DNA from: Lachnospira rogosae
GTDB lineage: Bacteria > Bacillota > Clostridia > Lachnospirales > Lachnospiraceae
DNA: 64,000 nucleotides
Assembly: GCF_040096455.1 (NCBI RefSeq)
Contig: NZ_JBBMER010000006.1
Coordinates: forward strand, 138,841-202,840
Direction: 5' to 3'
Positions 52,854 through 61,284 of this stretch are shown here, one piece after another (the first letter of the stretch is position 1; each line of letters starts with the position of its first letter). Both the position numbers and the translations under genes were made by a program. Under the pieces are notes generated by a model. The model was not told where the DNA came from and made no database searches. It saw nothing but the letters and a program-made list of their open reading frames with translations.

Positions 52854-54149
52854 TTAGTCGTTGCCTGCCACTTTATCAAGTAACTTTGCGGATTCCCGCT
52901 TGGCTTTTCTTGTGGAATGGGCGTAGACATTCATTGTGGTACTGACATCTGAGTGTCCTAACAGTTCCTGTACATCTTTCGGAGCTGCTCCATTTGCCAG
53001 AAGGTTGCTTGTGTAGGTGTGTCGCAACTGGTGAAAATGAAATCCTTCAAATCCATCCAGTTTCTGAGCAATCTTCCTGCAAACAATTCCTAACGTGCTT
53101 GGCAGTTCCAAACTTCCATTCGGTCTTAAGCAGACAAAGGATATTTCCTTATAATCTTCTGGAACATTCTCTGTTCCGTCCAAATGATAGAACTCATAGT
53201 AAACTCTGTTTTTGTCTTTTACTTCTCTGTAGTAGTTTTTGTGGTAAAGTTCTCCGTACTGCATTCGGTTTTTAAGCTGTTCCTTTTGGGCATTACGAAG
53301 AATCTCTGCCAGTGTATCTCCAAAATCAACAATCCTTACCTTTTTTCGTTTGGTTGGTCCGATGATATTCTTGTGCCTTGAACCATCATAGCGGATACTG
53401 CGTCTGATTGTAAGGCACTGTTCTTCAAGATTTACATCCTGCCATGCCAGACCACAGGCTTCACCGATACGAAGTCCTGCATAATAAGCTATCTGGATTG
53501 GAAGTATTGCCGGTGGATTGTAATCCTGTAGAAATTCAATCAGTCTTTCATAATCCTCTCGTGGAATTGGCTGTATATCGCCATCCATGTCATCATCAGA
53601 AAACAGGTCAACCTCATCCGTCTGGTATTTCAGCTTAATATACTGCATCGGATTGAAAGTGATATATTGCTTTGGTGATACTGCAAACCGGAATGACTGC
53701 TGTAATACTGCCGAGAAAGAACGAATGTAATCTTTGCTATAACCTTTTCTTTCTGAACCATCTGGATAAGTGCCACCAAAGGAAAGCAGATCGAAGAAGG
53801 CTTGTAAATGCTCAGATGTTACATTTTTCAACTTTCTCTCTGAAATTGGATGCTTCTTGATGTTGGTAATTGCACCGAGGTAATTCTGGACTGTCCCATT
53901 ACTGAGAGTACCGGTCTTTAATTCTTCCTCTGCCCATATATCAAGTAATTCTCCAACTGTAATATTTTCCGACTTTGCAATGAATTTTTTGCTTTCGTAA
54001 TCGTCCATTGCCTGACGGAGCAGTTTTTCCGTTTCACTTTTGCTTTCTGTTCCAGCGTATTCTTTCTGAACTAGATTGCCGCTTGCATCTTCTACATAGA
54101 AGCGGTAGTACCATTTCTTTCCTTTTTTTCTTACAGATCCTTTTGCCAT
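52854..54149 (-). CDS. int: Tyrosine recombinase (Tn916-type integrase)
   Basis: Catalyses site-specific integration and, with Xis, excision. It has 431 residues; ATG 54,149 (AAAGGAG 10 bp before) is preferred to 54,179. The N-terminal arm-binding domain (GSVRKKGKKWYYRFYVED) is typical of Tn916-like enzymes, followed by a SAM-like core-binding domain. The catalytic residues are AGLRIGEACGL (Arg), HQLRHTYTSNLL (His, Arg), LGHSDVSTTM (His) and NVYAH (Tyr). It points toward the element end. Confidence 0.95.
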   Translation of the reverse strand: MAKGSVRKKGKKWYYRFYVEDASGNLVQKEYAGTESKSETEKLLRQAMDDYESKKFIAKSENITVGELLDIWAEEELKTGTLSNGTVQNYLGAITNIKKHPISERKLKNVTSEHLQAFFDLLSFGGTYPDGSERKGYSKDYIRSFSAVLQQSFRFAVSPKQYITFNPMQYIKLKYQTDEVDLFSDDDMDGDIQPIPREDYERLIEFLQDYNPPAILPIQIAYYAGLRIGEACGLAWQDVNLEEQCLTIRRSIRYDGSRHKNIIGPTKRKKVRIVDFGDTLAEILRNAQKEQLKNRMQYGELYHKNYYREVKDKNRVYYEFYHLDGTENVPEDYKEISFVCLRPNGSLELPSTLGIVCRKIAQKLDGFEGFHFHQLRHTYTSNLLANGAAPKDVQELLGHSDVSTTMNVYAHSTRKAKRESAKLLDKVAGND

Positions 54150-54235
54150 AATCGTGTGTCTCCTTTCGATATCAGACAATCGGAACTGATGAAATGCTTC
54201 TTGCGTGTAAGTATATCATAACTCCGGTTGTCGTT

Positions 54236-54865
54236 CTATACCGAATCGGAATCTTCATACAAAACTTCTGATAAAAGATTTTCAAGCCTTTGTTCTGCCA
54301 TTTCCGGTTTCTTGGAATAGAGCCTTACAATATCTGCCATGTCATTAAAGGCATTAACAGTATGGGTGATCTCCCGGAGAAACATAATCTCGTTATATTC
54401 ATCATTCGATTCAAACCCCATTACCTTTGCAATATCCGATTCATTCGTGCTGCCCTTGTAATTCTTGCAGGCAAACTGGAATGATTCCAGAAACAGGTTA
54501 TATTGCTTTAACATTAACAGCAGTAAATCTTTTGAAAAAGCATCTTCCTTTTTACTAAGGTCGAGAGGTAGCTGTTTGAGAATATCGCCCATTGCATCAC
54601 GAATCTGTAATTCTTTCTTATCCGTAATATCGGTTTCGTATTCATCGGTTTCACCTCTGAGCCATTCAATAGATACATGAAGTGCTTCCGAAAGACCTTC
54701 CAGCACCATCTTTTTGGTATTGTCAATCGAACCATTCTCATAACGCAGGATTGTGGAAGCTGTAACTCCCATCTTCTCTGCAACATAAGGCTGTGTCAGA
54801 TTTAATTCCAGACGACGCTGTTTTGCCCTGCTGCCTATCAGCTTGCGTAATTCTTTATCTTTCAT
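54236..54865 (-). CDS. XRE/CI-type repressor of the element
   Basis: Protein of 209 residues. The N-terminal helix-turn-helix covers about 8-62 (RRLELNLTQPYVAEKMGVTA then TILRYENGSIDNTKKM). The C-terminal part is helical with no peptidase (LexA-like) motif, so relief is probably by ligand or antirepressor. AAAAGGAGG precedes the start. It is divergent from xis, and two palindromes in the shared intergenic region are its likely operators. Confidence 0.88.
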   Translation of the reverse strand: MKDKELRKLIGSRAKQRRLELNLTQPYVAEKMGVTASTILRYENGSIDNTKKMVLEGLSEALHVSIEWLRGETDEYETDITDKKELQIRDAMGDILKQLPLDLSKKEDAFSKDLLLLMLKQYNLFLESFQFACKNYKGSTNESDIAKVMGFESNDEYNEIMFLREITHTVNAFNDMADIVRLYSKKPEMAEQRLENLLSEVLYEDSDSV

Positions 54866-54917
54866 GCTGATTGCCTCCTTTTTCGGTATGTATGAATTAT
54901 AGCATGTACCTCACGTA

Positions 54918-55021
54918 ATTGCAATATGCAATCTAATGATTAATTTTAAAATTTCATAACGCTTGACAACGCAATATAAAACCGCTATACTAACAGCACA
55001 ACAAAAATTGCATAATGCAAT
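54918..55021 (+). promoter_or_regulatory. xis promoter with two repressor operators
   Basis: TTGACA (54,963) and TATACT (54,986) have a 17-bp spacer. Perfect 15-bp palindromes ATTGCAATATGCAAT (54,918-54,932) and ATTGCATAATGCAAT (55,007-55,021) share the form ATTGCANNNTGCAAT and flank the promoter, with the half-site CGCAAT between. The right one overlaps the leader just before the AGGAGG of xis. Confidence 0.8.
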
Positions 55022-55039
55022 TTAATAGGAGGTGACAAG

Positions 55040-55270
55040 ATGACGGAAAGAAAGATTGCATTATCCATCGAGGAAGCAGCCGACTATACAGGAATTGGCA
55101 GAAATACTTTGAGAAAGCTGGTTGAATGGAAGAAGCTTCCGGTATTAAAAGTCGGAAGAAAAGTCCTTATTAAAACTGACATTCTGGAAAAGTTCATGGA
55201 AGCCAACGAGGGGCGAGATCTGAGGGATAAAGGAAATGTAAAAGCTGTCACAAGAAATGTGGCAACTTAA
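55040..55270 (+). CDS. xis: Excisionase (MerR-like winged helix)
   Basis: DNA-binding directionality factor of 76 residues for the integrase. ALSIEEAADYTGIGRNTLRKL and LPVLKVGRKVLIKTDILEKF match Tn916-type Xis. TAGGAGGTGAC precedes the start. It is transcribed divergently from the repressor under the two-operator promoter. Confidence 0.88.
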   Translation: MTERKIALSIEEAADYTGIGRNTLRKLVEWKKLPVLKVGRKVLIKTDILEKFMEANEGRDLRDKGNVKAVTRNVAT

Positions 55271-55414
55271 AAAGGCGGCTTCCTACGAAACCGCCAAAGG
55301 TTCTATCAGACCGAAGCCATGATATACCTACACGCAAGAGGATTATACCATGTGCTTCTCCTGATATGCAACCGGGAACTGTTGTTTATCGGAAAAAGAG
55401 AGGATGAAGACGAT

Positions 55415-55729
55415 ATGGCGAAATCAACAAAGACTTATGAAGAAAGAATACGTGCATTAGAGAAAAAGGAACAGGAAAGCATTGAAGCTACAAAAAAGCT
55501 CATAGCACAGCGGAAGGAACTGGAAAAGAGAAAGAAAGCGGAAGAAAGTAAAAAACGAACCCACAGGCTCTGTCAGATTGGAGGAGCGGTGGAATCGGTT
55601 CTTGGCTGTCCGATTGAGGAGGAAGATTTACCAAAGTTGATAGGATTCTTAAAAAGGCAGGAAACAAACGGGAAGTTTTTCTCAAAAGCGATGCAGAAAG
55701 AATTAGTTACAGACATGGAGGAAGTGTAA
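55415..55729 (+). CDS. DUF3847-like protein of the mobilization region
   Basis: Protein of 104 residues beginning MAKSTKTYEERIRALEKKE. It has a charged coiled-coil N-terminal half and a C-terminal half with RTHRLCQIGGAVESVLG and FLKRQETNGKFFSKAM. Such proteins regularly precede oriT and the MobA/MobL gene in Firmicute mobilizable elements. A role as relaxosome accessory protein is inferred. Its ribosome binding site is weak (GAGGATGAAG). An upstream in-frame extension to 55,319 looks non-coding. Confidence 0.75.
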   Translation: MAKSTKTYEERIRALEKKEQESIEATKKLIAQRKELEKRKKAEESKKRTHRLCQIGGAVESVLGCPIEEEDLPKLIGFLKRQETNGKFFSKAMQKELVTDMEEV

Positions 55730-55769
55730 TGGCGGAGGGAGTGGGTTTTCCATTCCCTTCATTGCCTTT

Positions 55770-55880
55770 GAATGAAGGGCGCACTTATGGACAACCAGAG
55801 GTCGTCCTTATAAGTTTGCCACAAGTGGCAACCGGTCTGCGCTTACGCTTGCCGGGCTCGTTCCGTCGGCGGGGCTTTCA
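55770..55880 (-). other. oriT: oriT, IncQ-like nic region
   Basis: The minus strand reads CCATAAGTGCGCCCTTCATT across 55,772-55,791. TAAGTGCGCCCT is the core of IncQ/R1162-type nic sites cut by MobA-family relaxases. Nearby is a perfect inverted repeat TTGCCAC-AA-GTGGCAA (55,816-55,831). It lies just before the matching relaxase gene in a locally GC-rich stretch with no convincing CDS. Confidence 0.8.
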
Positions 55881-56009
55881 GCCAGACCTGCTCATGCCGC
55901 AGGGGGCACTCTTGCGCAGAGGGCGTTCCGACAGCTTCACTCCTGCAAAACCAGAAGAAGATGCTGTCGGAAATCAATGCCGGATACGGCAGAAAGGGGG
56001 AATCGTATC

Positions 56010-57730
56010 ATGGCGATATTTCACTTTACAGTAAAGATTGTCGGGCGCAGTAAAGGAAAATCTGTCATATCCGCATCTGCATATCTTAACGGAGATGTAA
56101 TGAAAAATGAGGAAACAGGCAGGATCAGCTACTACACTTCCAAAAAGGAAGTCGTCTACACCAGTCTGATGATGTGCGAAAATGCACCTCTGGAATGGCT
56201 GCAGGTATCGGAAGAAAATATAAAAAGGTTTCAACAGTCTATCCGTTATAAAAGGGCAGGCGATAAGGAAGCCGCACTGGAAAAGTTTAAAATCACATTT
56301 CAGAAACAGCGGTTATGGAATGAGGTATTGAAGATAGAAAAAATGCAGATGCACAGCTTGGACGCTCATTTGAATTTTCCCTGCCGAAAGAATGGAGCAG
56401 ACAGGAACAGATTGATTATACAACCGAATATATTCAAAAGACTTTCGTGGACGAGGGAATGTGTGCCGACTGGAGCATACACGATAAGGGCGACGGGAAC
56501 CCACATGTGCATTTACTTGTAACCATGCGACCATTCAATCCAGACCACTCATGGGGCAACAAGGAAGTCAAGGACTGGGATTTTGTCAGAGATACTGACG
56601 GAAATATCGTGGTTGATGAATCCCACCCGGACTGGTGGCAGGATAAGAAAAATCCAGACCGTCATGGAATCCGTATTCCGGTACTTGATGAAAACGGAGT
56701 ACAGAAAGTCGGGGCAAGAAACAGAAAACAATGGAAAAGGGTTCTGACTGACGCTACCGGCTGGAACAATCCAAAGAATTGTGAGTTATGGCGAAGCGAA
56801 TGGGCAAAGATGTGTAACCGGCATTTATCCATAGACAATCTGATTGACCACCGCTCTTATGAAAGACAGGGCAAATTGAAAGTCCCTACGATTCATGAGG
56901 GTGCAGATGCAAGGAAGATTGAGGAAAAATATCTCACCGGGCAGATAAGGAAAGGTTCATGGAAGATCGAGGAAAACCAGATGATAAAAAAACAAAATGC
57001 ACTGCTGCAAAAGGTAATTGCAACCTTTGGTAAGGTATCCGGTGCATTGTCGATGTGGAGGGAGTGGTTGAATGACATTAGAAGAAAGCAAAGAAGTAAT
57101 TCCCATGATGGAAGCAATGATTACACAGATAGAGGAACAGCAGAATATCATGGCAGAGATGCTTCAGGAGATACAGGAAAAGGACGAGAAGCTGATGTGC
57201 TTTCAGGAGCAGGAAGAACGATTGCAGCAATTAGAGAAAGAATTGTCAGAGCTGCTACAAATCTTACCGGATACAGAAGAACTGTTGATGCTTCTGGAAG
57301 AAAAGACAGACCAGATACAGAAACTCACAGACGAAAATCAGCAATGGCAGGAATTGGCACAGAAATTAAACAGCGAGAACCGGCTATTGCAGAAACAGAA
57401 CAGCGAATTACTGAACTTGAACAGCAATTAGAGAAAGGAAGGTTGATTGATGAACGAATTAAGAAACTCAAAGAGCGACGATCAACTGGAAGAGTTGCTT
57501 CTGCTGACAGAGCAGATGCAGGAAGAACTCGACCAGAAAGACCGGACTATCAGGGAACTGAAAGTGCAGCTCGACGAATCGCTGACCTTGAACGAGAAGT
57601 TAAACAGCGAGAACAAAACAGAGAACATTCAAGCCTTAAAGAACGACTTGAGGAAAACAAAAGAATTGTTGCAGAGCGAGAAAGAGAAAACACACACCGT
57701 CCAAGCCATGATAGAGGAATGTCGAGATAA
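56010..57730 (+). pseudogene. mobL: MobA/MobL family relaxase, frameshifted
   Basis: The relaxase would nick oriT and pilot the strand. ATG 56,010 (AAAGGGGG upstream) begins MAIFHFTVKIVGRSKGKSV, with ASAYLNGD. The frame then shifts at an A6 run (56,338-56,343): one extra A restores EKNADAQLGRSFEFSLPKEW and continues to 57,730 with the histidine motif GNPHVHLLVTMR. The C-terminal third is Arg/Glu-rich. The shift is a deletion, sequencing error or programmed slippage on A6. The last 659 bp also encode two other proteins in another frame. Confidence 0.85.
57072..57431 (+). CDS. Coiled-coil protein overlapping the relaxase gene
   Basis: Protein of 119 residues in a different frame from the relaxase, wholly inside its 3' part. 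GGAGGGAG lies 7 bp before ATG. The product is acidic and almost entirely coiled coil (MTLEESKEVIPMMEAMITQI onwards, many Glu/Gln/Leu heptads). The good binding site and composition argue for a real gene. A role in mobilization is only inferred from position. Confidence 0.6.
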   Translation: MTLEESKEVIPMMEAMITQIEEQQNIMAEMLQEIQEKDEKLMCFQEQEERLQQLEKELSELLQILPDTEELLMLLEEKTDQIQKLTDENQQWQELAQKLNSENRLLQKQNSELLNLNSN

Positions 57731-58418
57731 GCAGAGACAGGCAGAACAGGAACGGGATTATGCACTCTCCCATCAGAAAAAAGTAGAGATACCGGTTGAA
57801 AAGCCGGTACTCTATCAAAAGTGCGGGAATTGTAAACAGACAGCTTATCTGAAAGCTAAGGAAAAGTATGATATGCAGAGGGAAAAACTGGCAGGCAGAT
57901 ATAAAACAAAAACAGCCATGTATGAAGCATTGATGTTTCTGCTGATATGGTATTCCGTATCAACTACTCTTTTTCAGATGATACGGTCAAAAATATTTAT
58001 TTCTGATTGCGTGGTATTCTTTGATACAATCGCAACTTTCACACAGACCATTGCTGGCTGGGTTGTACTGGCAGGAAAGAACGTGGCACAGATTAGTGAT
58101 GGAATATCCAATCCTGTCGTTGCTGGAATTATAAACTGGCTGATAAGAATATTGATTTGCGGTGGATGTCTGGTGGGTGTGGGAATACTTTTGGCATTTA
58201 TCGAAATAAAGATTGCAGGGCTATATAAGAAATACTGTTGGGATATGATTACCATAATGGTGATACTTGTAAGTATGGCAATAGCTATCTACTTTGGGGA
58301 TTGGATAAAGGAAGTATTGCCAATCAATCTGCTATTTCTCTTATTATTCGTGCAACTGGTATATGTTGGAATCAGGTGGTATGTAAAGGGATGGCGGGAA
58401 AACAGAGGTTATGTTTAA
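57450..58418 (+). CDS. DUF6040-like membrane protein of mobilizable elements
   Basis: Protein of 322 residues; ATG 57,450 follows AAAGGAAGG. The first 280 bp overlap the relaxase 3' end in another frame. A long coiled coil (about 8-120) leads to EIPVEKPVLYQKCGNCKQTA with a CxxC pair, then about five hydrophobic helices (about 165-310). The family accompanies MobA/MobL relaxases in Firmicute elements; a coupling or membrane role is inference. A terminator follows. Confidence 0.75.
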   Translation: MNELRNSKSDDQLEELLLLTEQMQEELDQKDRTIRELKVQLDESLTLNEKLNSENKTENIQALKNDLRKTKELLQSEKEKTHTVQAMIEECRDKQRQAEQERDYALSHQKKVEIPVEKPVLYQKCGNCKQTAYLKAKEKYDMQREKLAGRYKTKTAMYEALMFLLIWYSVSTTLFQMIRSKIFISDCVVFFDTIATFTQTIAGWVVLAGKNVAQISDGISNPVVAGIINWLIRILICGGCLVGVGILLAFIEIKIAGLYKKYCWDMITIMVILVSMAIAIYFGDWIKEVLPINLLFLLLFVQLVYVGIRWYVKGWRENRGYV

Positions 58419-58473
58419 AAATAAAAAAATTGTCTGAGACGCAGCGAAGTAAATAAAATGAGTAGTATTATAG

Positions 58474-58514
58474 GAAGTCAGCAGTGCGTGAATAAACTGC
58501 TGGCTTCTTTTTTG
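58474..58514 (+). terminator. Intrinsic terminator at the right end of the element
   Basis: GAAGTCAGCAGT (58,474-58,485) pairs with ACTGCTGGCTTC (58,496-58,507) with G-T wobble, followed by six Ts. Confidence 0.88.
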
Positions 58515-58572
58515 ATAGATACAGTCACTCCCAGAGAGTGTGCAGGATAGTAAAGTAATAATATCAACATGA

Positions 58573-59199
58573 CGATATAGAAAATGCAGGGAACAGGCAA
58601 AGGTACAATACGAATACTATTTGACGCAGACAAAAAAATATGATCAAACCGTCCACATATTACATGATGTAAATAAGCATATTAAAGCAATCGAAGGATT
58701 ATATGGTGCAGAGCAGGGGAATACGGCAGGAGAATATGCAGCGGAAATCAGAGAACTGTTAAAGCCACTCATTCCGGTTCAATACACAGAAAATCCAATA
58801 TTAAACATTCTTCTTACCGATAAAGAATCCGTTATGAGGGAAAAAGGTATTTCAGTAACCATAAAGGTGGATAATGTGAATCTGAATTTCCTTGCACCAA
58901 TCGACATTACAACTATTTTTGGAAATTTATTAGATAATGCGATTGAGGCAGCAGAGAAGCTGGAAGGAGAGAAATATATTTCGATTAAGATTGGCTCATA
59001 CCATAAAATGATAGCTGCCAGCATCGAAAATAACTGCGGGGAGGTAAAGTGGAAAAATGGTTTTCCGGTATCAGCGAAAGGAAAAGGCGGTGGAATAGGA
59101 CTGCTGAATGTTCAGAGCAGTGTAAAAAAATATGATGGAAATTTAATATTGAAAAGTGATGGAAATAAATTTATTGCTGAGTTATTCCTCAATTCATAA
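58573..59199 (+). pseudogene. AgrC-like sensor kinase (GHKL), 5'-truncated
   Basis: Open frame from just after a stop at 58,570 encoding only the cytoplasmic end of an HPK10-type quorum-sensing kinase. It shows a Tyr-rich linker, H-box HDVNKHIKAIEGL, N-box NLLDNAIEAAE and G-box KGGGIGLLNVQSS. The N-terminal membrane sensor is missing and there is no credible start with ribosome binding site (TTG 58,621 at best). Truncation directly beside the mobile element suggests its insertion or a later deletion removed the 5' half. Confidence 0.8.
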
Positions 59200-59206
59200 A
59201 AAGTCT

Positions 59207-59250
59207 TACTTCGTGCAAAAAAATCGTACTTGGTGCAGAAAAGGTAAAAT
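59207..59250 (+). promoter_or_regulatory. LytTR/AgrA-like direct repeat promoter
   Basis: TACTTCGTGCA (59,207-59,217) and TACTTGGTGCA (59,227-59,237) repeat with a 20-bp period, near the two-turn spacing of LytTR-type regulators that partner AgrC-like kinases. TAAAAT (59,245-59,250) follows as -10, so the second repeat covers the -35 zone. Confidence 0.6.
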
Positions 59251-59327
59251 ATCAGAAGGAGTGTGTCGATATAAAAAAATAAAATGGATGATACATATAA
59301 AAAATTTAATGATGGGAGGTTTCGCTT

Positions 59328-59984
59328 ATGTCAAGAATTACGGACTACGGTTTTTTATTTCAAACGACATTTGGAACATCAAAAACAAATTTAGTCAACA
59401 ATATTCAGTTGTCCCAAATGAACAGCAGCTCTGTACAGAAACAATTAAAAGCAGCAGGGATTGACACAAACAGTAAAAAGTATAAAGCAGCATTGAGTGA
59501 GATGATGAAGAATGGAAACGGTGCAATGTTTACGAATGTTCAGGCAATTAAGAACCTGATGAGCCAATATGACAAAAATGGAGACTGGATTGATCCGAAT
59601 ACCGGATTAACAGGACTTGCGGTAACGGATGAGAACAGAAACAGTTATAAACATATCATTTCTGTTCCAGAGAGTAGCCGGGAAGAAATGTTTGAACTGG
59701 CAAAGAAAGAATTCTTAAATGAAAATGGTACTCTAAATGGTGATACTACCAAAAGGGAGAGTGTATATAACAATTTATACAGAAAAATGGATAAGGATGA
59801 CCGCTTATCAGCAGGCTGGACAATGGAACAATATGAACATCAATACAGACAGGCATTTGCAAAAGCCGCAAAAGCTGCTGATCCTACATGGAAAGCGGGT
59901 AAACCAATACCGGAGGGTGCATTGGATGGCATTACGAGAGAGTATGTTGAGAGTGGAAAGAAGTCAGTAGATATAAAAATATAG
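59328..59984 (+). CDS. DUF3879 family protein
   Basis: Protein of 218 residues, no signal peptide or membrane helix. I recognise the DUF3879 pattern (MSRITDYGFLFQTTFGTSKTN, AAGIDTNSKKYKAALSEM, YDKNGDWIDPNTGL, ESSREEMFELAKKEFL). Function is unknown; members occur in Lachnospiraceae in multi-gene runs. The C-terminus is KKSVDIKI, a tail type shared with other proteins here. GGGAGG precedes the start; the LytTR-like promoter lies 80-120 bp upstream. Confidence 0.8.
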   Translation: MSRITDYGFLFQTTFGTSKTNLVNNIQLSQMNSSSVQKQLKAAGIDTNSKKYKAALSEMMKNGNGAMFTNVQAIKNLMSQYDKNGDWIDPNTGLTGLAVTDENRNSYKHIISVPESSREEMFELAKKEFLNENGTLNGDTTKRESVYNNLYRKMDKDDRLSAGWTMEQYEHQYRQAFAKAAKAADPTWKAGKPIPEGALDGITREYVESGKKSVDIKI

Positions 59985-60102
59985 TATGCTTTTGTCGGGT
60001 ACTTTCTTGTGATTATCCTGTAAAGGCATGGTCTTTGGACCGTTATGGAGAGTGAGTAGATTCCGAATGACAGAGGAATGAAAATAATTGGAGGAAACGA
60101 AA

Positions 60103-60687
60103 ATGAGTATAGCAGGAATTAACGGTTATAATTATTCAAATTATTATACAGGAACAAAAAGAAACACTGCGAAAGCGAACGGTATGAATTCCGGTTTGTT
60201 ATCAAATGTAAGCAGTACATCTTCTAATATTACATTACATATGTCGGGAACAGAAGATAGTGGAAATGCATTAACAGCAGTAGGATTTCCGGATGGCAGT
60301 AGTGCATCTGTATATAAATCAGATGCATATGATTCGGCAAACCCAGAATACAGGGTAAGATATTGGGACAAAGAAGGAAATTACACAGATACAAATGTAC
60401 AGATAAATGATGTTGATCCAAGAAATGCAAGTTATTTGGAAATGCTTGCATATACAACATATAGTGATGTAGAAGGCTTTACGAAAAATGCTTTTGGAGA
60501 TTTCATGAATGCGGCTGGTGGTGTGAATGGCAACATCACTTATGATTCTGACAGCATAAATGAAAAGAAAGACTATATGAGCATGATTAAAGAATTTATG
60601 CAGTTACAATATGATTCGAACAACTTATCAGGTTATCTGTCATATAAGGAATTGTATGATTACATAAATGACAGAACAGAGAGGTGA
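60103..60687 (+). CDS. Soluble protein of the DUF3879 cluster (GIN...Y..YY N-terminus)
   Basis: Protein of 194 residues; ATG 60,103 follows GGAGG by 10 bp. The N-terminus MSIAGINGYNYSNYYTGTKR resembles that at 62,407. It is Ser/Asn/Tyr-rich with no signal peptide or helices; the middle part (SASVYKSDAYDSANPEYRVR then YWDKEGNYTDTNVQIND) looks like a beta-rich domain. Unlike its neighbours it ends NDRTER. No family name can be given with confidence. Confidence 0.7.
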   Translation: MSIAGINGYNYSNYYTGTKRNTAKANGMNSGLLSNVSSTSSNITLHMSGTEDSGNALTAVGFPDGSSASVYKSDAYDSANPEYRVRYWDKEGNYTDTNVQINDVDPRNASYLEMLAYTTYSDVEGFTKNAFGDFMNAAGGVNGNITYDSDSINEKKDYMSMIKEFMQLQYDSNNLSGYLSYKELYDYINDRTER

Positions 60688-60696
60688 TTCAATTAA

Positions 60697-61284
60697 ATGG
60701 AAATATCAAATAATTATAGCACAGCAAAAGTGTGGAACACATCGAATAAAAATGTTTCTAAATCTTCTAAAAAAAACAAATGGAAATTAACGGATTCTTT
60801 AAAAGAGAAGATTGTTGATCTGGCAAAAAAAGATGCACAGGACAATGTATATATGGGAAATGCATTTATGAATTTGAGAAAGACGGAAGTAAGCAAAGTA
60901 GCCCCGAATAGAGCTGCTTTAATTGGAAAGTTTAGTCAATCAATGAATTCAGGTAATATGTCAGCAATGAAAGAAGTTGAGGAAGCAGACAAAAAATGGC
61001 TCTGTATGCTGTTTGGAATACCTTATGAGGCAAAATATCAGGGAACAGGGACAGGCTCGGCAATTCATGTATACAATGAAGAGGGCGAAGAAGTTTTGAC
61101 CTATACAGGGGGAGTAGGCTGGCAGGAAAAAGAAACAAAAGCAGAGTCACAGGTTCATTCAGCATTAAAAATGACATATTATGAGGCATTTAGTGAGGCG
61201 AGAAAAGCACTAAATAGTGAAGAAAAGACTGGTAGTGTAGGTGAAAACATAATATTGCAAGATAATTTTGATATGAAGGCATGA
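60697..61284 (+). CDS. Soluble protein of the DUF3879 cluster
   Basis: Protein of 195 residues; AGAGGTGATT precedes ATG and the gap to the previous gene is 9 bp. The Asn/Ser/Lys-rich N-terminus (MEISNNYSTAKVWNTSNKNV) is followed by a helical region and a TGGVGWQEKETKAESQV segment. The tail is DNFDMKA. Its stop overlaps the next start (ATGA). No known domain recognised. Confidence 0.68.
   Translation: MEISNNYSTAKVWNTSNKNVSKSSKKNKWKLTDSLKEKIVDLAKKDAQDNVYMGNAFMNLRKTEVSKVAPNRAALIGKFSQSMNSGNMSAMKEVEEADKKWLCMLFGIPYEAKYQGTGTGSAIHVYNEEGEEVLTYTGGVGWQEKETKAESQVHSALKMTYYEAFSEARKALNSEEKTGSVGENIILQDNFDMKA

Larger units (their letters stand above)
52700..58520 (+). mobile_element. Integrative mobilizable element
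   Basis: The gene set is a tyrosine integrase at the left end, divergent repressor and excisionase, DUF3847 gene, oriT, MobA/MobL relaxase, and coiled-coil and DUF6040 genes ending in a terminator at 58,474. There is no type IV secretion apparatus, so it would need a helper element. Exact att sites were not found; the ends are inferred from the integrase arm repeats on the left and the terminator/truncated kinase on the right. The relaxase frame is broken, so mobility may be lost. Confidence 0.85.

Noticed and set aside
55729..56034. Open frame of 101 residues across the oriT
   Set aside because: Arg/Pro-rich translation without family resemblance, no separate ribosome binding site, and the DNA is explained by oriT and the relaxase start.
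52625..58620. Exact attL/attR core of the mobilizable element
   Set aside because: I compared 52,660-52,853 with 58,419-58,620 and saw no convincing shared core; the 19-mer at 52,642 pairs with 49,531 instead, so it bounds the bsh-ftsH cassette rather than this element.
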